This document shows positions 38,283 through 49,452 of a stretch of 64,000 nucleotides of DNA, piece after piece. Source of the stretch: JBEAOO01 sp041164825. GTDB lineage: Bacteria; Pseudomonadota; Gammaproteobacteria; Burkholderiales; Burkholderiaceae_C. Made by a program: the position numbers and the translations under genes. Position 1 is the stretch's first letter, and every line of letters begins with the position of its first letter. The notes beneath the pieces are model-generated. The model was not told the origin of the DNA. It worked only from the letters and a program-made list of their open reading frames with translations, and searched no databases. Where the stretch lies: contig JBEAOO010000002.1 of NCBI GenBank assembly GCA_041164825.1, forward strand, positions 13,768 through 77,767, in the 5' to 3' direction.

Positions 38283-38516
38283 TCAGAGTTCGCCTTTGGC
38301 ACGCAGGTCGGCCACGACCTGCTCGATGCCCACCTTGTCGATCAGGCGCAATGCGGCATTCGAAATGCGCAGACGCACCCAGCGGTTCTCGGTTTCGAGC
38401 CAGAAACGACGGTACTGCAGGTTCGGCAGGAAGCGACGCTTCGTTTTGTTGTTGGCGTGGGAAACATTGTTTCCCACCATCGGGCGCTTACCCGTGACTT
38501 GACAGACGCGTGCCAT
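38283..38516 (-). CDS. rpmB: 50S ribosomal protein L28
   Basis: A 77-residue ribosomal protein. Start ATG is the complement of 38514-38516, preceded by GGAGAAG. The conserved N-terminus [20 protein letters not shown] and [14 protein letters not shown] are unmistakable. First gene of the rpmB-rpmG operon; promoter and a ~170-base leader lie upstream. Confidence 0.98.
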   Translation of the reverse strand: MARVCQVTGKRPMVGNNVSHANNKTKRRFLPNLQYRRFWLETENRWVRLRISNAALRLIDKVGIEQVVADLRAKGEL

Positions 38517-38644
38517 GACGCTTCTCCGTTTGAATCTGATCTCAGCAGTGGCGCCCCGTGCATGGCCGCAGGCAGCGTTTTGGCGCTGCAGCAGCCCTGG
38601 TGGGCGCACTTCAAAGAGTTGAAGGTTGGAAGGTTTGTTTTTTG

Positions 38645-38681
38645 CTGAAGTTGCCTTCAGAAAAGACAAGCCGATTTCGGC
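38645..38681 (-). promoter_or_regulatory. Two small hairpins in the rpmB leader
   Basis: On the minus strand, GCCGA-AA-TCGGC (38670-38681) is followed by CTGAAG-GCAA-CTTCAG (38645-38660), the latter a 6-bp stem with a GNRA tetraloop. Both fall in the transcribed leader. Possible autoregulatory target; not matched to a known one. Confidence 0.35.
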
Positions 38682-38691
38682 AAAGACCGCG

Positions 38692-38720
38692 AGTATAGCG
38701 GGTTTTCTGTGGGCAGCCAA
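38692..38720 (-). promoter_or_regulatory. Sigma-70 promoter of rpmB-rpmG
   Basis: Minus strand: -35 TTGGCT (38715-38720), 17-base spacer, -10 TATACT (38692-38697). Transcription would start near 38685. Confidence 0.65.
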
Positions 38721-38739
38721 GGGGCCGCCCACATTGGGC

Positions 38740-39729
<990 letters not shown>

Positions 39730-39853
39730 TCAGGGCGGGAGGGCGGTGTTTTTTGTTACCGCTGGTCCCGAAATGCCTGCCAAGCTGTCATTGTAGGAAA
39801 CGCCTTCAAGCGTTGATCTGATCCGTTACACATAACCACAACAGGACCGATCC

Positions 39854-40516
39854 ATGGCCATGCTTTCCAACTTGGACTTGATCCGGCGCGTACCGCTGTT
39901 TTCCATGCTCACCAATGAGCAAGCGCAGGGCATTGCGGACGCCATCGTCAAGCGCCGATTCCGACGCGGCGAAATCATCGTCGAGCAGGGGCGAAAGTCC
40001 AACGCGCTGTTCATTTTGCTGACCGGCCGGGCGCGTGTCCTGTCGGCCGATGTGCGTGGCCGTGAGGTGATTTTGGCGGTGCTGCAGCCGGGTGACTATG
40101 TGGGCGAAATGAGCCTGATCGACAATGAACCGCATTCGGCGACCGTTCGCGCCGAGGTGCAAACCGACATGTTGATCCTCGGTCGCGCGGAATTTGCACG
40201 CTGTTTGCCTGAAAATTCGAGCCTGTCCTACGCCATCATGCGCGGCCTCGTGCAGCGCCTGCGCAACGCTGATCGCCAGATCGAATCGCTGGCCTTGTTG
40301 GATGTGTATGGGCGCGTTGCCCGCACGCTGCTTGACATGGCCGAAGACGTGGGTGGTCAGCAAATGATTCGCGGCAAGGTGTCGCGCCAAGACCTGGCCA
40401 AGGTCGTGGGCGCCTCGCGCGAAATGGTCAGCCGCGTGATGAAAGACCTGGAAGAGCGCGGCATTGTGGAGACACAAGAAAACGGCTCGGTGCTGATCAA
40501 GAACGGCCTGGGTTGA
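39854..40516 (+). CDS. Crp/Fnr-family transcriptional regulator
   Basis: A 220-residue regulator. An N-terminal cyclic-nucleotide-binding-like beta barrel (~10-125; [39 protein letters not shown]) is joined by a dimer helix to a Crp-type winged helix (~160-215; [20 protein letters not shown]). It has only one cysteine (in RCLPEN), so it cannot carry an FNR-type iron-sulfur cluster. The GEMSL-DN segment resembles the Crp phosphate-binding cassette only in part. Between divergent trxB and ftsK. ATG at 39854 (after AGGACC) or 39860. Confidence 0.92.
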   Translation: MAMLSNLDLIRRVPLFSMLTNEQAQGIADAIVKRRFRRGEIIVEQGRKSNALFILLTGRARVLSADVRGREVILAVLQPGDYVGEMSLIDNEPHSATVRAEVQTDMLILGRAEFARCLPENSSLSYAIMRGLVQRLRNADRQIESLALLDVYGRVARTLLDMAEDVGGQQMIRGKVSRQDLAKVVGASREMVSRVMKDLEERGIVETQENGSVLIKNGLG

Positions 40517-40574
40517 GCGGCGCCGCAGCCGCCGCGACGGTGGCTGCGGGCTGCGAATCAGCCACAATCTGCGG

Positions 40575-42980
40575 ATGACGTTTCCGCTGGGTTCTCTCCG
40601 CGCCGATCCAGGCGCGTCTACTGCCGTCAACCATGCGGCTGCGCCCTCCTTGGGCGCCACCTACACCCGCCATAACGGCCCTGCGGTGCAGCGCGCTGCG
40701 CCGCCGCCTGAGCCCATGCCGGCATGGCGTGCGCAGCTGGGTGTGCTGCTGGGCGGCGTGTTGTGGCTGCTGGCCTTGCTGGCCTTGGGGTCGCACAACG
40801 CGCAAGATGCTGCGTTCTCCACCTCCGGCAGCGCTGCGCTGCCCCTCAACAAGGTGGGCGCGCTGGGCGCGTGGTTCTCGGACATGGGTTATTACCTCTT
40901 CGGCTTCTCCATTTGGTGGGCGATGGCGGTCAGCCTGCGTGCTTGGTTGAGTGCGCTGGCCCATGCCTTGCGCGGCCCCGATGCGGCGCCCGAACCCGAG
41001 CCACTGCCGCGTGCGCGCTGGGTGTTTTGGCTCGGCCTGGCCCTGTTGTTGGCCGCCAGCACCTCGCTCGAATGGACGCGGCTGTACCAGTGGGAAGGCC
41101 GCTTGCCCGGTGCCCATGCCGGCGGCGTGCTCGGCTACACGCTGGGCCAACTGAGCATGCGCTGGCTGGGCTTTTCGGGGTCGGGCGTGCTGTGGATTGC
41201 GGCGCTGATTGCGGGCTTGGCGCTGGCATTTCGCTTTTCGTGGATGCGCGCGGCCGAGCGCATTGGCGAGCGTGTGGAGTCGCTGCGCGAGCGCCGTGTG
41301 GAGCGCATTGAGCGCGAGCAGGACATTCGCTTGGGCGAACAGGCTCAGCGCGAGCGCGAGCAGGTGGTGGAGGTGGAGCAGCAGTTGCAAGAGGTGCACG
41401 AGCCCATCCTGATCGAGACCCCGGTGGTCGAGGTGCCGCAAAGCACCCGGGTGGTGAAAGAGCGCCAGAAGCCGCTGTTCACCGACCCCACCGACACCAA
41501 GCTGCCGCAGGTCGACTTGCTGGACGCCGCTCCGGGCCGCCAGGAGACGGTGCCACCCGAGACGCTGGAGATGACCTCGCGGCTGATCGAGAAAAAGCTC
41601 AAGGACTTTGGCGTGGAAGTGCGTGTGGTCGCGGCCTCACCCGGCCCGGTGATCACGCGCTATGAGATCGAGCCCGCGGTCGGCGTGAAGGGCTCGCAGG
41701 TGCTCAACCTGGCCAAAGACCTGGCGCGCTCGCTCTCGCTGGTCAGCATCCGCGTGGTGGAAACCATTCCGGGCAAAACCACCATGGCGCTGGAGTTGCC
41801 CAACGCCAAGCGTCAGACCATCCGCTTGTCGGAGATTTTGGGCTCGCAGGTGTATGCCGATGCGTCCTCGCAGCTCACCATGGGCTTGGGCAAAGATATC
41901 GTCGGCGCGCCTGTGGTGGCCGACCTCGCCAAGATGCCGCACTGCCTGGTGGCCGGCACCACCGGTTCGGGCAAATCGGTGGGCATCAACGCGATGATCT
42001 TGAGCCTGCTCTACAAGGCCGAAGCGCGCGACATCCGACTGATCTTGATCGACCCGAAGATGCTGGAAATGAGCGTCTACGAGGGCATTCCGCACCTGCT
42101 GTGCCCAGTGGTGACCGACATGAAGCAGGCCAGCAACGCGCTCACCTGGGCCGTGGGCGAGATGGAGCGCCGCTACAAGCTGATGAGCAAGATGGGCGTG
42201 CGCAACCTCGCCGGCTACAACAAGAAGATCGACGACGCGGTGGCCAAAGGCGAGTCCATTCCCAACCCCTTCAGCCTCACGCCTGAGCTGCCCGAGCCGC
42301 TGGACCGCCTGCCCTTTGTGGTGATCGTGATCGACGAACTGGCCGACCTGATGATGGTGGTGGGCAAGAAGATTGAAGAGCTGATCGCCCGCTTGGCGCA
42401 AAAAGCGCGCGCCGCCGGCATCCACCTGATTTTGGCCACCCAGCGCCCGAGCGTGGACGTGATCACCGGCCTGATCAAGGCCAACATTCCGACCCGTTTG
42501 AGCTTCCAGGTCAGCAGCAAGATCGACAGCCGAACCATCCTCGACCAGATGGGTGCCGAGGCCCTGCTGGGCATGGGCGACATGCTCTACATGGCCAGCG
42601 GCACGGGCCTGCCAGTGCGCGTACACGGCGCGTTTTGCTCCGACGAGGAGGTGCACCGCGTGGTCAGCTACATCAAGAGCCAGGGTGAGCCCAACTACAT
42701 TGAAGGCATTTTGGAGGGCGGCACGCTGGACGGCGACGGCGAGCTGTCGACCGCCGACATGCCCGGCGGTGGCGGCGGTGAAAACGACCCCATGTACGAC
42801 CAGGCCGTGGGCGTGGTGCTGCAGCACCGGCGTGCGTCGATCTCGCTGGTGCAGCGCCACCTGCGCATTGGCTACAACCGTGCGGCGCGGCTGCTGGAAC
42901 AAATGGAGAAATCCGGGCTCGTATCTGCACTGTCCAACAATGGCAACCGCGACCTGCTCGTGCCGCCCCGCGCCGAATGA
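40575..42980 (+). CDS. ftsK: DNA translocase FtsK
   Basis: Septum-located DNA pump that resolves and segregates chromosome termini at division. 801 residues: four or so membrane helices (~50-230), a charged linker (~235-330), a RecA-like motor with Walker [11 protein letters not shown] (~462) and Walker [34 protein letters not shown], and a C-terminal gamma winged helix (~735-800; [20 protein letters not shown]) that reads KOPS sites. Shorter linker than E. coli FtsK (1329 residues), typical of betaproteobacteria. Stop overlaps the lolA start. Confidence 0.97.
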   Translation: MTFPLGSLRADPGASTAVNHAAAPSLGATYTRHNGPAVQRAAPPPEPMPAWRAQLGVLLGGVLWLLALLALGSHNAQDAAFSTSGSAALPLNKVGALGAWFSDMGYYLFGFSIWWAMAVSLRAWLSALAHALRGPDAAPEPEPLPRARWVFWLGLALLLAASTSLEWTRLYQWEGRLPGAHAGGVLGYTLGQLSMRWLGFSGSGVLWIAALIAGLALAFRFSWMRAAERIGERVESLRERRVERIEREQDIRLGEQAQREREQVVEVEQQLQEVHEPILIETPVVEVPQSTRVVKERQKPLFTDPTDTKLPQVDLLDAAPGRQETVPPETLEMTSRLIEKKLKDFGVEVRVVAASPGPVITRYEIEPAVGVKGSQVLNLAKDLARSLSLVSIRVVETIPGKTTMALELPNAKRQTIRLSEILGSQVYADASSQLTMGLGKDIVGAPVVADLAKMPHCLVAGTTGSGKSVGINAMILSLLYKAEARDIRLILIDPKMLEMSVYEGIPHLLCPVVTDMKQASNALTWAVGEMERRYKLMSKMGVRNLAGYNKKIDDAVAKGESIPNPFSLTPELPEPLDRLPFVVIVIDELADLMMVVGKKIEELIARLAQKARAAGIHLILATQRPSVDVITGLIKANIPTRLSFQVSSKIDSRTILDQMGAEALLGMGDMLYMASGTGLPVRVHGAFCSDEEVHRVVSYIKSQGEPNYIEGILEGGTLDGDGELSTADMPGGGGGENDPMYDQAVGVVLQHRRASISLVQRHLRIGYNRAARLLEQMEKSGLVSALSNNGNRDLLVPPRAE

Positions 42981-43594
42981 TGACCCCACGTCACGCCCTG
43001 ATCTCGCTCGCCCTGGCCGCCGCGGCTTGCGCCGCCCATGCCGACACGGTGGCCACACTCAAGGCCTTTGTGGCCGAGGTGAAAACCGGCCAAGCCAGCT
43101 TCAACCAAACCGTGACCGCCCCCGATGGCGTGAAGAAAAAGACCTCGCGCGGCACCTTTGAGTTTTCGCGCCCCAACCGCTTTCGCTTCAACTACACGCA
43201 GCCGTTTGAGCAGCAGATCGTCAGCGACGGGCAGAAGGTTTGGATCTTCGATGCCGACCTGAACCAAGCCAGCGTGCGCCCCTTCAGTCAGGCCATGGGC
43301 GCCACGCCGGCAGCGCTGCTCGCGGGCGGCTCGCTCACGCCAGAATTTGAGTTGAGTAACCTGCCCGCGCGCGATGGCCTGGAGTGGGCGCAAGCGCTGC
43401 CGCGTAACAAGGAGGGCGGTTTTCAGTCGCTGAAGATCGGTTTCAAAGGCAAGGATCTGGCCGCGGTCGAAATTCTGGATGCCTTCGGTCAGCGCTCGCT
43501 GTTGCAGTTCAGTCAGCTCGTTGCCAATGGTCTGGTGCCCGATGCCAACTTCCGCTTTGTGCTGCCCAAGGGCGCTGACCTGATCACGCAGTGA
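42977..43594 (+). CDS. lolA: Outer-membrane lipoprotein carrier protein LolA
   Basis: Periplasmic chaperone moving lipoproteins from LolCDE to LolB. 205 residues with signal peptide (1-23, ending AAHA). Family features: [61 protein letters not shown] at 42977 overlaps the ftsK stop (ATGATGA); ATG at 42980 is equally possible. Sits between ftsK and rarA as in most proteobacteria. Confidence 0.95.
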   Translation: MMTPRHALISLALAAAACAAHADTVATLKAFVAEVKTGQASFNQTVTAPDGVKKKTSRGTFEFSRPNRFRFNYTQPFEQQIVSDGQKVWIFDADLNQASVRPFSQAMGATPAALLAGGSLTPEFELSNLPARDGLEWAQALPRNKEGGFQSLKIGFKGKDLAAVEILDAFGQRSLLQFSQLVANGLVPDANFRFVLPKGADLITQ

Positions 43595-43606
43595 GCGCGC
43601 CCACGC

Positions 43607-44926
43607 ATGGCTGATTTGTTTTCGCACGACCCCATTGCGCCCTTGGCCGAGGCCCTGCGCCCGCGCACGCTCGACGAGGTGGTGGGGCAATCGCACCTGC
43701 TGGGCGAGGGCAAGCCACTGCGGCTGGCATTTCAGTCGGGCAAGCCGCATTCGATGATTTTTTGGGGCCCGCCCGGTGTGGGTAAAACCACCTTGGCGCG
43801 GCTCACCGCCCACGCCTTTGAGTGCGAGTTCATTGCGCTCTCGGCCGTGTTTTCGGGCGTCAAAGACATCCGCACGGCCATGGAGCAGGCGCAGCAATAT
43901 CTGTCGCAGGGCAGGCACACGATTCTGTTTGTCGACGAGATCCACCGCTTCAACAAGTCGCAGCAAGACGCCTTGCTGCCGCATGTGGAATCGGGCCTGT
44001 TCACCTTCATTGGTGCCACCACCGAGAACCCGTCGTTCGAGGTCAACTCGGCCCTGTTGTCGCGGGCGCAGGTGTATGTGCTCAAGTCGCTGAGCGACGA
44101 CGAGCTGCGGCAACTGCTGACCCGCGCGCAGTCGCAGGCCTTGGGCCATTTGGCCTTTGACGAGGCGGCTGTGGACACGCTGGTGGGGTACGCCGATGGC
44201 GATGCGCGGCGGTTTTTGAACCTGCTGGAGCAGTCGCAAACCGCGGCGGGTGCGGCCGGTGTGGCCAAGATCACGGCCGAGTTCTTGAGCAACGCGCTGA
44301 GCCTCAACGCGCGCCGGTTCGACAAAGGCGGCGACAACTTCTACGACCAGATCTCGGCGCTGCACAAATCAGTGCGCGGCTCCAACCCCGATGCGGCGCT
44401 CTATTGGCTCAGCCGCATGCTGGATGGCGGTGCCGACGCGCGCTACCTCTCGCGCCGCATCGTGCGCATGGCCTGGGAAGACATCGGCCTGGCCGACCCG
44501 CGCGCCATGCAAATCGCCAACGACGCGGCGCTCACGTTCGAGCGCCTGGGCAGCCCCGAGGGCGAGCTGGCGCTGGGCCAAGCGGTGATCTACCTCGCCA
44601 TCGCCGCCAAGAGCAACGCCGGCTACACCGCCTACAACCAGGCCCGGGCGTTTGTGAAGCAGGACAAAAGCCGCGAGGTGCCGGTGCACCTGCGCAACGC
44701 CCCGACGCGGTTGATGAAAGAGCTGGGCCACGGCCACGACTACCGTTACGCCCATGATGAGCCCCACGCCTACGCGGCGGGTGAAAGCTATTTGCCCGAT
44801 GGCATGCCCGAGCCGGGCTGGTACCTGCCCGTGCCGCGCGGCTTGGAGGCCAAGATTGGCGAGAAGCTGGCCTTTTTGCGCCGGCTCGACGACGCGGCCT
44901 CGGGCGAAGGCGATTCCTCGGCCTGA
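43607..44926 (+). CDS. rarA: Replication-associated recombination protein A (RarA/MgsA) AAA ATPase
   Basis: A 439-residue clamp-loader-like ATPase acting at stalled replication forks. Walker A GPPGVGKTT (~54-62), Walker B LFVDEIHRFNKSQQDALLP, sensor 1 IGATTENPSFEVN, followed by the C-terminal tetramerisation part (SVRGSNPDAALYWLSRML, RRIVRMAWEDIGLADPRA). ATG at 43607, 12 bp after lolA. serS, which often follows, is not present here. Confidence 0.96.
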   Translation: MADLFSHDPIAPLAEALRPRTLDEVVGQSHLLGEGKPLRLAFQSGKPHSMIFWGPPGVGKTTLARLTAHAFECEFIALSAVFSGVKDIRTAMEQAQQYLSQGRHTILFVDEIHRFNKSQQDALLPHVESGLFTFIGATTENPSFEVNSALLSRAQVYVLKSLSDDELRQLLTRAQSQALGHLAFDEAAVDTLVGYADGDARRFLNLLEQSQTAAGAAGVAKITAEFLSNALSLNARRFDKGGDNFYDQISALHKSVRGSNPDAALYWLSRMLDGGADARYLSRRIVRMAWEDIGLADPRAMQIANDAALTFERLGSPEGELALGQAVIYLAIAAKSNAGYTAYNQARAFVKQDKSREVPVHLRNAPTRLMKELGHGHDYRYAHDEPHAYAAGESYLPDGMPEPGWYLPVPRGLEAKIGEKLAFLRRLDDAASGEGDSSA

Positions 44927-44930
44927 CAGG

Positions 44931-44958
44931 GTTGGCGCCGGGCCAGACTGGCGCCGAC
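44931..44958 (+). terminator. Hairpin after rarA
   Basis: GTTGGCGCC pairs with GGCGCCGAC across a 10-base loop, 4 bp after the rarA stop. No T-tract. Confidence 0.4.
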
Positions 44959-45248
44959 GAAAATTCAGGTTTTCTCGTCAATGTCCGCTGGGTTGCTGGT
45001 CTATCTGGCTTTGACTGCGCATTTGTGGTGCCTCAGGGCACTTGAGTAGTGCATTTGCGCGATGGCGGTGCGCGCTGGCGCTGGCGCGTGCTGGCGGATG
45101 GCCGGACGAGTCTGGTGTGGGCGCGAACGGAATGCCGTCTGTAACAAATGCCAACCCGCTGTGGCGGGTCGACAAAAAAATGCGTTCGCCCCGAAAAGAA
45201 ATGAATTGCGCCGTCTTGGCGCAGCGTCGAACAAAAAGCGGTGAACTG

Positions 45249-45266
45249 GGCTATCTGCAGATAGCC
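45249..45266. promoter_or_regulatory. 18-bp perfect palindrome upstream of livH
   Basis: GGCTATCTGCAGATAGCC reads the same on both strands. An extended stem (CTGG...CCAG with one bulge) is followed 5 bases later by TTTTTT, so it may be either an operator or a terminator. Confidence 0.5.
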
Positions 45267-45352
45267 AGACGTTTTTTCAGGGGGTTTGTCCGAACTTCTC
45301 TCTTCCCCGCTCGCCCCTAAAATCCGTCCCACTCTTCGGCTCGACTTGTTTC

Positions 45353-45385
45353 AAGCCCGCCCCGCTCAGCAGGGCGGGCTTCTTG
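45353..45385 (+). terminator. Terminator-like hairpin in the livH leader
   Basis: GCCCGCCC (45355-45362) pairs with GGGCGGGC (45372-45379), then TTCTTGCT. About 100 bp upstream of livH. May end an upstream transcript or act as an attenuator. Confidence 0.6.
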
Positions 45386-45486
45386 CTAATAGAGACCGGA
45401 CCGACCGGCACCAGCACCCCTGGCGCCGGTCAACAAGGCCCGCCGCACCCCGGCGGGCAGGACGCAATCACTCAGGAGAGTCCCGG

Positions 45487-46410
45487 ATGGACACCTTTAT
45501 TCAACAGATCATCAATGGTCTGGTGCTCGGCAGCATGTATGCGCTGGTGGCACTGGGCTACACGATGGTCTACGGCATCATCAACCTCATCAACTTCGCC
45601 CACGGCGAGGTGCTGATGGTGGGCGCCTTGGTGAGTTGGACCGTGGTGTCGGCCTTGGCCGGCTCTGGCTTGCCGGGTTGGGCGCTGATGCTGATCTCCC
45701 TGATCGCGGCCATCGTCGTGTGCTCGGCGCTCAACTTCGCCATCGAGAAGATCGCCTACCGCCCATTGCGCACCGCACCGCGCCTGGCCCCGCTGATCAC
45801 CGCCATGGGCATGAGCTTGCTGCTGCAAACCCTGGCCATGATCATCTGGAAGCCGACCATCAAGTCGTACCCGATCTTGTTGCCGAGTGAGCCCATTGAG
45901 GTGTTTGGTGCCGTGATCAACACGGTGCAAATCTTGATTCTGGTGATTACCGCGCTGACCCTGGCCGGCCTGATGTACCTGGTGAACTACACCAAGCTCG
46001 GCCGCGCGATGCGTGCAACGGCTGAGAACCCCCGCGTGGCCAGCCTGATGGGCGTGAAGCCCGACCTGGTGATCTCGGCCACCTTCGTCATTGGCGCCGC
46101 GCTGGCCGCTTTGGCGGGCGTGATGTGGGCCGCCAACTACGGCTCGGCCTCGCACACCATGGGCTTCTTGCCGGGCCTCAAGGCCTTCACGGCGGCGGTT
46201 TTCGGTGGCATTGGCAACCTGGGTGGCGCGATGGTGGGCGGCGTGTTGCTGGGCCTGATTGAAGCGCTGGGGGCGGGCTACATCGGCCAGTTGACCGGCG
46301 GCGTGCTGGGCAGCAACTACCAAGACATTTTTGCCTTCATCGTGCTGATTCTCGTGCTGACCCTGCGCCCCTCGGGCTTGCTGGGCGAGCGCGTGGCCGA
46401 CCGCGCTTGA
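45487..46410 (+). CDS. livH: Branched-chain amino acid-type ABC transporter permease LivH
   Basis: A 307-residue inner-membrane permease. ATG at 45487 follows CAGGAGAG. Typical opening DTFIQQIINGLVLGSMYALV and YGIINLINFAHGEVLMVGA, the later conserved MGVKPDLVISATFVIGA, and GFLPGLKAFTAAVFGGIGNL. About eight helices. First gene of livHMGF. No binding-protein gene adjoins this operon, so it must use one encoded elsewhere. Substrate class: branched-chain or other hydrophobic amino acids. Confidence 0.93.
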   Translation: MDTFIQQIINGLVLGSMYALVALGYTMVYGIINLINFAHGEVLMVGALVSWTVVSALAGSGLPGWALMLISLIAAIVVCSALNFAIEKIAYRPLRTAPRLAPLITAMGMSLLLQTLAMIIWKPTIKSYPILLPSEPIEVFGAVINTVQILILVITALTLAGLMYLVNYTKLGRAMRATAENPRVASLMGVKPDLVISATFVIGAALAALAGVMWAANYGSASHTMGFLPGLKAFTAAVFGGIGNLGGAMVGGVLLGLIEALGAGYIGQLTGGVLGSNYQDIFAFIVLILVLTLRPSGLLGERVADRA

Positions 46411-46423
46411 GGAGCTGAACACC

Positions 46424-47505
46424 ATGAAGAACAACAAATTCACTTACGTGATCTTCGCCATCGGCCTGCTGCTGTTGCCCATGTTCGCGGCCCAGTTTGG
46501 CAACGCCTGGGTGCGCATCATCGACATCGCGCTGCTCTATGTGCTGCTGGCGCTGGGCTTGAACGTGGTGGTGGGCTATGCCGGTCTGCTCGACCTGGGT
46601 TACGTCGCCTTCTACGCGGTGGGCTCCTACCTGTTTGGCCTGTTGGCCAGCGGGCACCTCACGTCCACCTTCCCGGCCATCGCGGCCATGTTCCCGGAGG
46701 GCTTGCACGCGCCGATCTGGCTCGTCATCCCGCTGGGTGCCGCCGTGGCCGGCTTGGCGGGCGTGATGCTGGGTGCGCCCACCTTGCGTTTGCGCGGCGA
46801 CTACCTCGCCATCGTCACGCTGGGTTTCGGTGAAATCATCCGCGTGTTCCTCAACAACCTGGACCAACCGGTCAACATCACCAACGGTCCCAAAGGCATC
46901 GGCCCCATCGACTCGATGAAGCTGTTTGGCTACGACTTCGGTCAGAAACACACCATCTTGGGCGTTGAGATCCCCACCGTCACCAACTACTACTACCTGT
47001 TTTTGGCGCTGGTGATCGCCAGCGTGGTGATCTGCTACCGCCTGGAGCGCAGCCGCATCGGCCGCGCCTGGATGGCCATCCGCGAAGACGAGATCGCCGC
47101 CAAGGCCATGGGCATCAACACCCGCAACATGAAGCTGCTGGCCTTCGGCATGGGTGCCAGCTTTGGCGGTGTGGCCGGCGTGATGTTCTCCACCTACCAA
47201 TCGTTCGTCACCCCGGAGGCCTTCAGCCTGCAAGAGTCGGTGATGATCGTGGCGATGGTGGTGCTGGGCGGCATTGGCCACATCCCGGGCGTGATCGTGG
47301 GCGCGGTGCTGCTCGCCGCCTTGCCCGAGGTGCTGCGTTACGTGGCCGGTCCGCTGCAACAGCTCACCGATGGCCGCCTCGATGCGTCCATCCTGCGCCA
47401 ACTGCTGATCGCCCTGGCCATGATCGTCGTGATGCTGCTGCGCCCGCGCGGCCTGTGGCCCTCGCCGGAGCACGGCAAGGCCGCCCCCAAGCCCGTCAGC
47501 CCCCA

Positions 47506-47509
<4 letters not shown>
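46424..47509 (+). CDS. livM: Branched-chain amino acid-type ABC transporter permease LivM
   Basis: A 361-residue second permease. Starts 13 bp after livH. Family segments: LALGLNVVVGYAGLLDLGYV, PTLRLRGDYLAIVTLGFGEI, SRIGRAWMAIREDEIAAKAM and MVVLGGIGHIPGVIVGAVLL. About ten helices with a short cytoplasmic tail. The stop overlaps the livG start (ATGA). Confidence 0.93.
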
Positions 47510-48300
<791 letters not shown>

Positions 48301-48328
48301 GCCGCCCCCGCACCCCCGAAAGAAGCAC

Positions 48329-49045
48329 ATGGCAAACAACACATTGCTCAAGGTCAGCGGCCTGAAGGTCGCTTACGGCGGCATCCAGGCCGTCAAGGGC
48401 GTCAGCTTTGAAGTCCGCGAAGGCGAGCTGGTCAGCCTGATCGGTGCCAACGGCGCCGGCAAGACCACCACCTTGAAGGCCGTCACCGGCCTGCTGGCAC
48501 CCGCTGCTGGCGACATCGAGTACCTCGGCAAGTCCATCAAGGGCCAAGGCCCCTGGGACCTGGTGAAACAAGGCCTGGTGATGGTGCCCGAAGGTCGTGG
48601 CACCTTCACCCGCATGACCATCACCGAAAACCTGCAGATGGGCGCCTTCATCCGCAACGATTCGGAGATCGAGGCCGACATCGACAAGGTGTTCGCCATC
48701 TTCCCGCGCCTCAAGGAACGCCGCGCCCAGTTGGCCGGCACCATGAGCGGCGGCGAGCAGCAGATGCTGGCCATGGGCCGCGCGCTGATGGCGCGCCCCA
48801 AGGTGCTGCTGCTCGACGAGCCGTCGATGGGCCTGTCGCCCATCATGGTCGACAAGATCTTCGAGGTCATCGCCGACATCCACAGCCGTGGCACCACCAT
48901 CTTGCTGGTGGAGCAAAACGCCAGCCGCGCGCTCGGCCTGGCCAACCGCGGCTACGTGATGGACTCCGGCGAAGTGACGATGACGGGCGACGCCAAGGCG
49001 CTGCTCAACGACCCGAAAGTGCGCGCCGCCTATCTGGGCGAGTGA
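48329..49045 (+). CDS. livF: Branched-chain amino acid-type ABC transporter ATPase LivF
   Basis: A 238-residue ATPase, last gene of the first liv operon. Walker A GANGAGKTTTLKAVTG, VPEGRGTFTRMTITENLQMG, signature MSGGEQQMLAMGRALM, Walker B LLLDEPSMGLSPIMV, H-loop VEQNASRALGLANRGYVM. The PEGR segment distinguishes LivF from LivG. ATG at 48329 follows GAAAGAAG. A terminator lies 55 bp downstream. Confidence 0.95.
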   Translation: MANNTLLKVSGLKVAYGGIQAVKGVSFEVREGELVSLIGANGAGKTTTLKAVTGLLAPAAGDIEYLGKSIKGQGPWDLVKQGLVMVPEGRGTFTRMTITENLQMGAFIRNDSEIEADIDKVFAIFPRLKERRAQLAGTMSGGEQQMLAMGRALMARPKVLLLDEPSMGLSPIMVDKIFEVIADIHSRGTTILLVEQNASRALGLANRGYVMDSGEVTMTGDAKALLNDPKVRAAYLGE

Positions 49046-49094
49046 GGGCGCGGCCGCGAGGCGCAGCGCGAGCTCGTGCGGGCTCAGGCCTGTG

Positions 49095-49126
49095 AAAAAG
49101 GCGATCCTTCGAGGTCGCTTTTTTTG
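49095..49126 (+). terminator. Rho-independent terminator of livHMGF
   Basis: GCGATCCT-TCG-AGGTCGC (one bulged T) flanked by AAAAAG on the left and TTTTTTT (49119-49125) on the right. Confidence 0.8.
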
Positions 49127-49268
49127 TTGATGCGGGTGACGTTTTTGGGGGCGGAGCACATTGCCGCCTTTGGCCTGAGGCGTCTTCTCGTTCGAAGGTT
49201 CCTCGTCGTCCCCCGGTCGCTGCACACACCGCGGCATGCGTCGTCGTGGCCTGCCACGACTGGTTCAG

Positions 49269-49360
49269 GGAGCGCTGTGCCGCAATCGCTTTGCGCAGGG
49301 GGGGGGGCGGCCGCAGGCCGGCGGAGGACGCGGTGCAAAGCGAATGCGGCACGGCGCTTC
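49269..49360. repeat. Dispersed palindromic element, copy 2
   Basis: 26-base arms (49269-49294 and 49335-49360) that are near-perfect reverse complements around a loop with a long G-run. The right arm reads GCAAAGCGAATGCGGCAC as in copy 1, and similarity continues into both flanks. Confidence 0.85.
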
Positions 49361-49452
49361 TCGCGCACCAGCCTCAGCATGAGGTTTGCCTCCATGCCGA
49401 GAACCGAACTTCCCGGCCATGGAGAACTTGTGCGTTGGCGCGCCAGCCCGTG

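Larger units (their letters stand above)
44927..45486. other. Structured intergenic region / livH leader, 560 bp
   Basis: No gene is recognised. Inverted repeats in order: 44931-44958 (9-bp stem, one G-U pair, after rarA), 45028-45041, 45154-45169, 45249-45266 (perfect palindrome) and 45353-45382 (terminator-like). The local base composition falls, with A/T runs at ~45172-45180 and 45272-45276. It may hold the liv promoter, a leader, and possibly a small RNA. Confidence 0.55.
49046..49452. other. Intergenic region with terminator and palindromic repeat, 407 bp
   Basis: Between livF and the convergent ferredoxin-type reductase gene. Contains the livF terminator and copy 2 of the dispersed palindrome. 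No gene recognised. Confidence 0.6.

Noticed and set aside
39780..39853. FNR/Crp box (TTGATCTGATCC) ahead of the Crp-like gene
   Set aside because: Only the left half-site matches; the right half and spacing do not fit TTGAT-N4-ATCAA.
45042..45320. Open frames within the livH leader
   Set aside because: Not protein-like, no ribosome site, and they cross several hairpins.
49076..49452. Open frames through palindrome copy 2
   Set aside because: Arg/Pro/Ala-rich translations of the repeat with no conserved start; the same kind of frame appears at copy 1.
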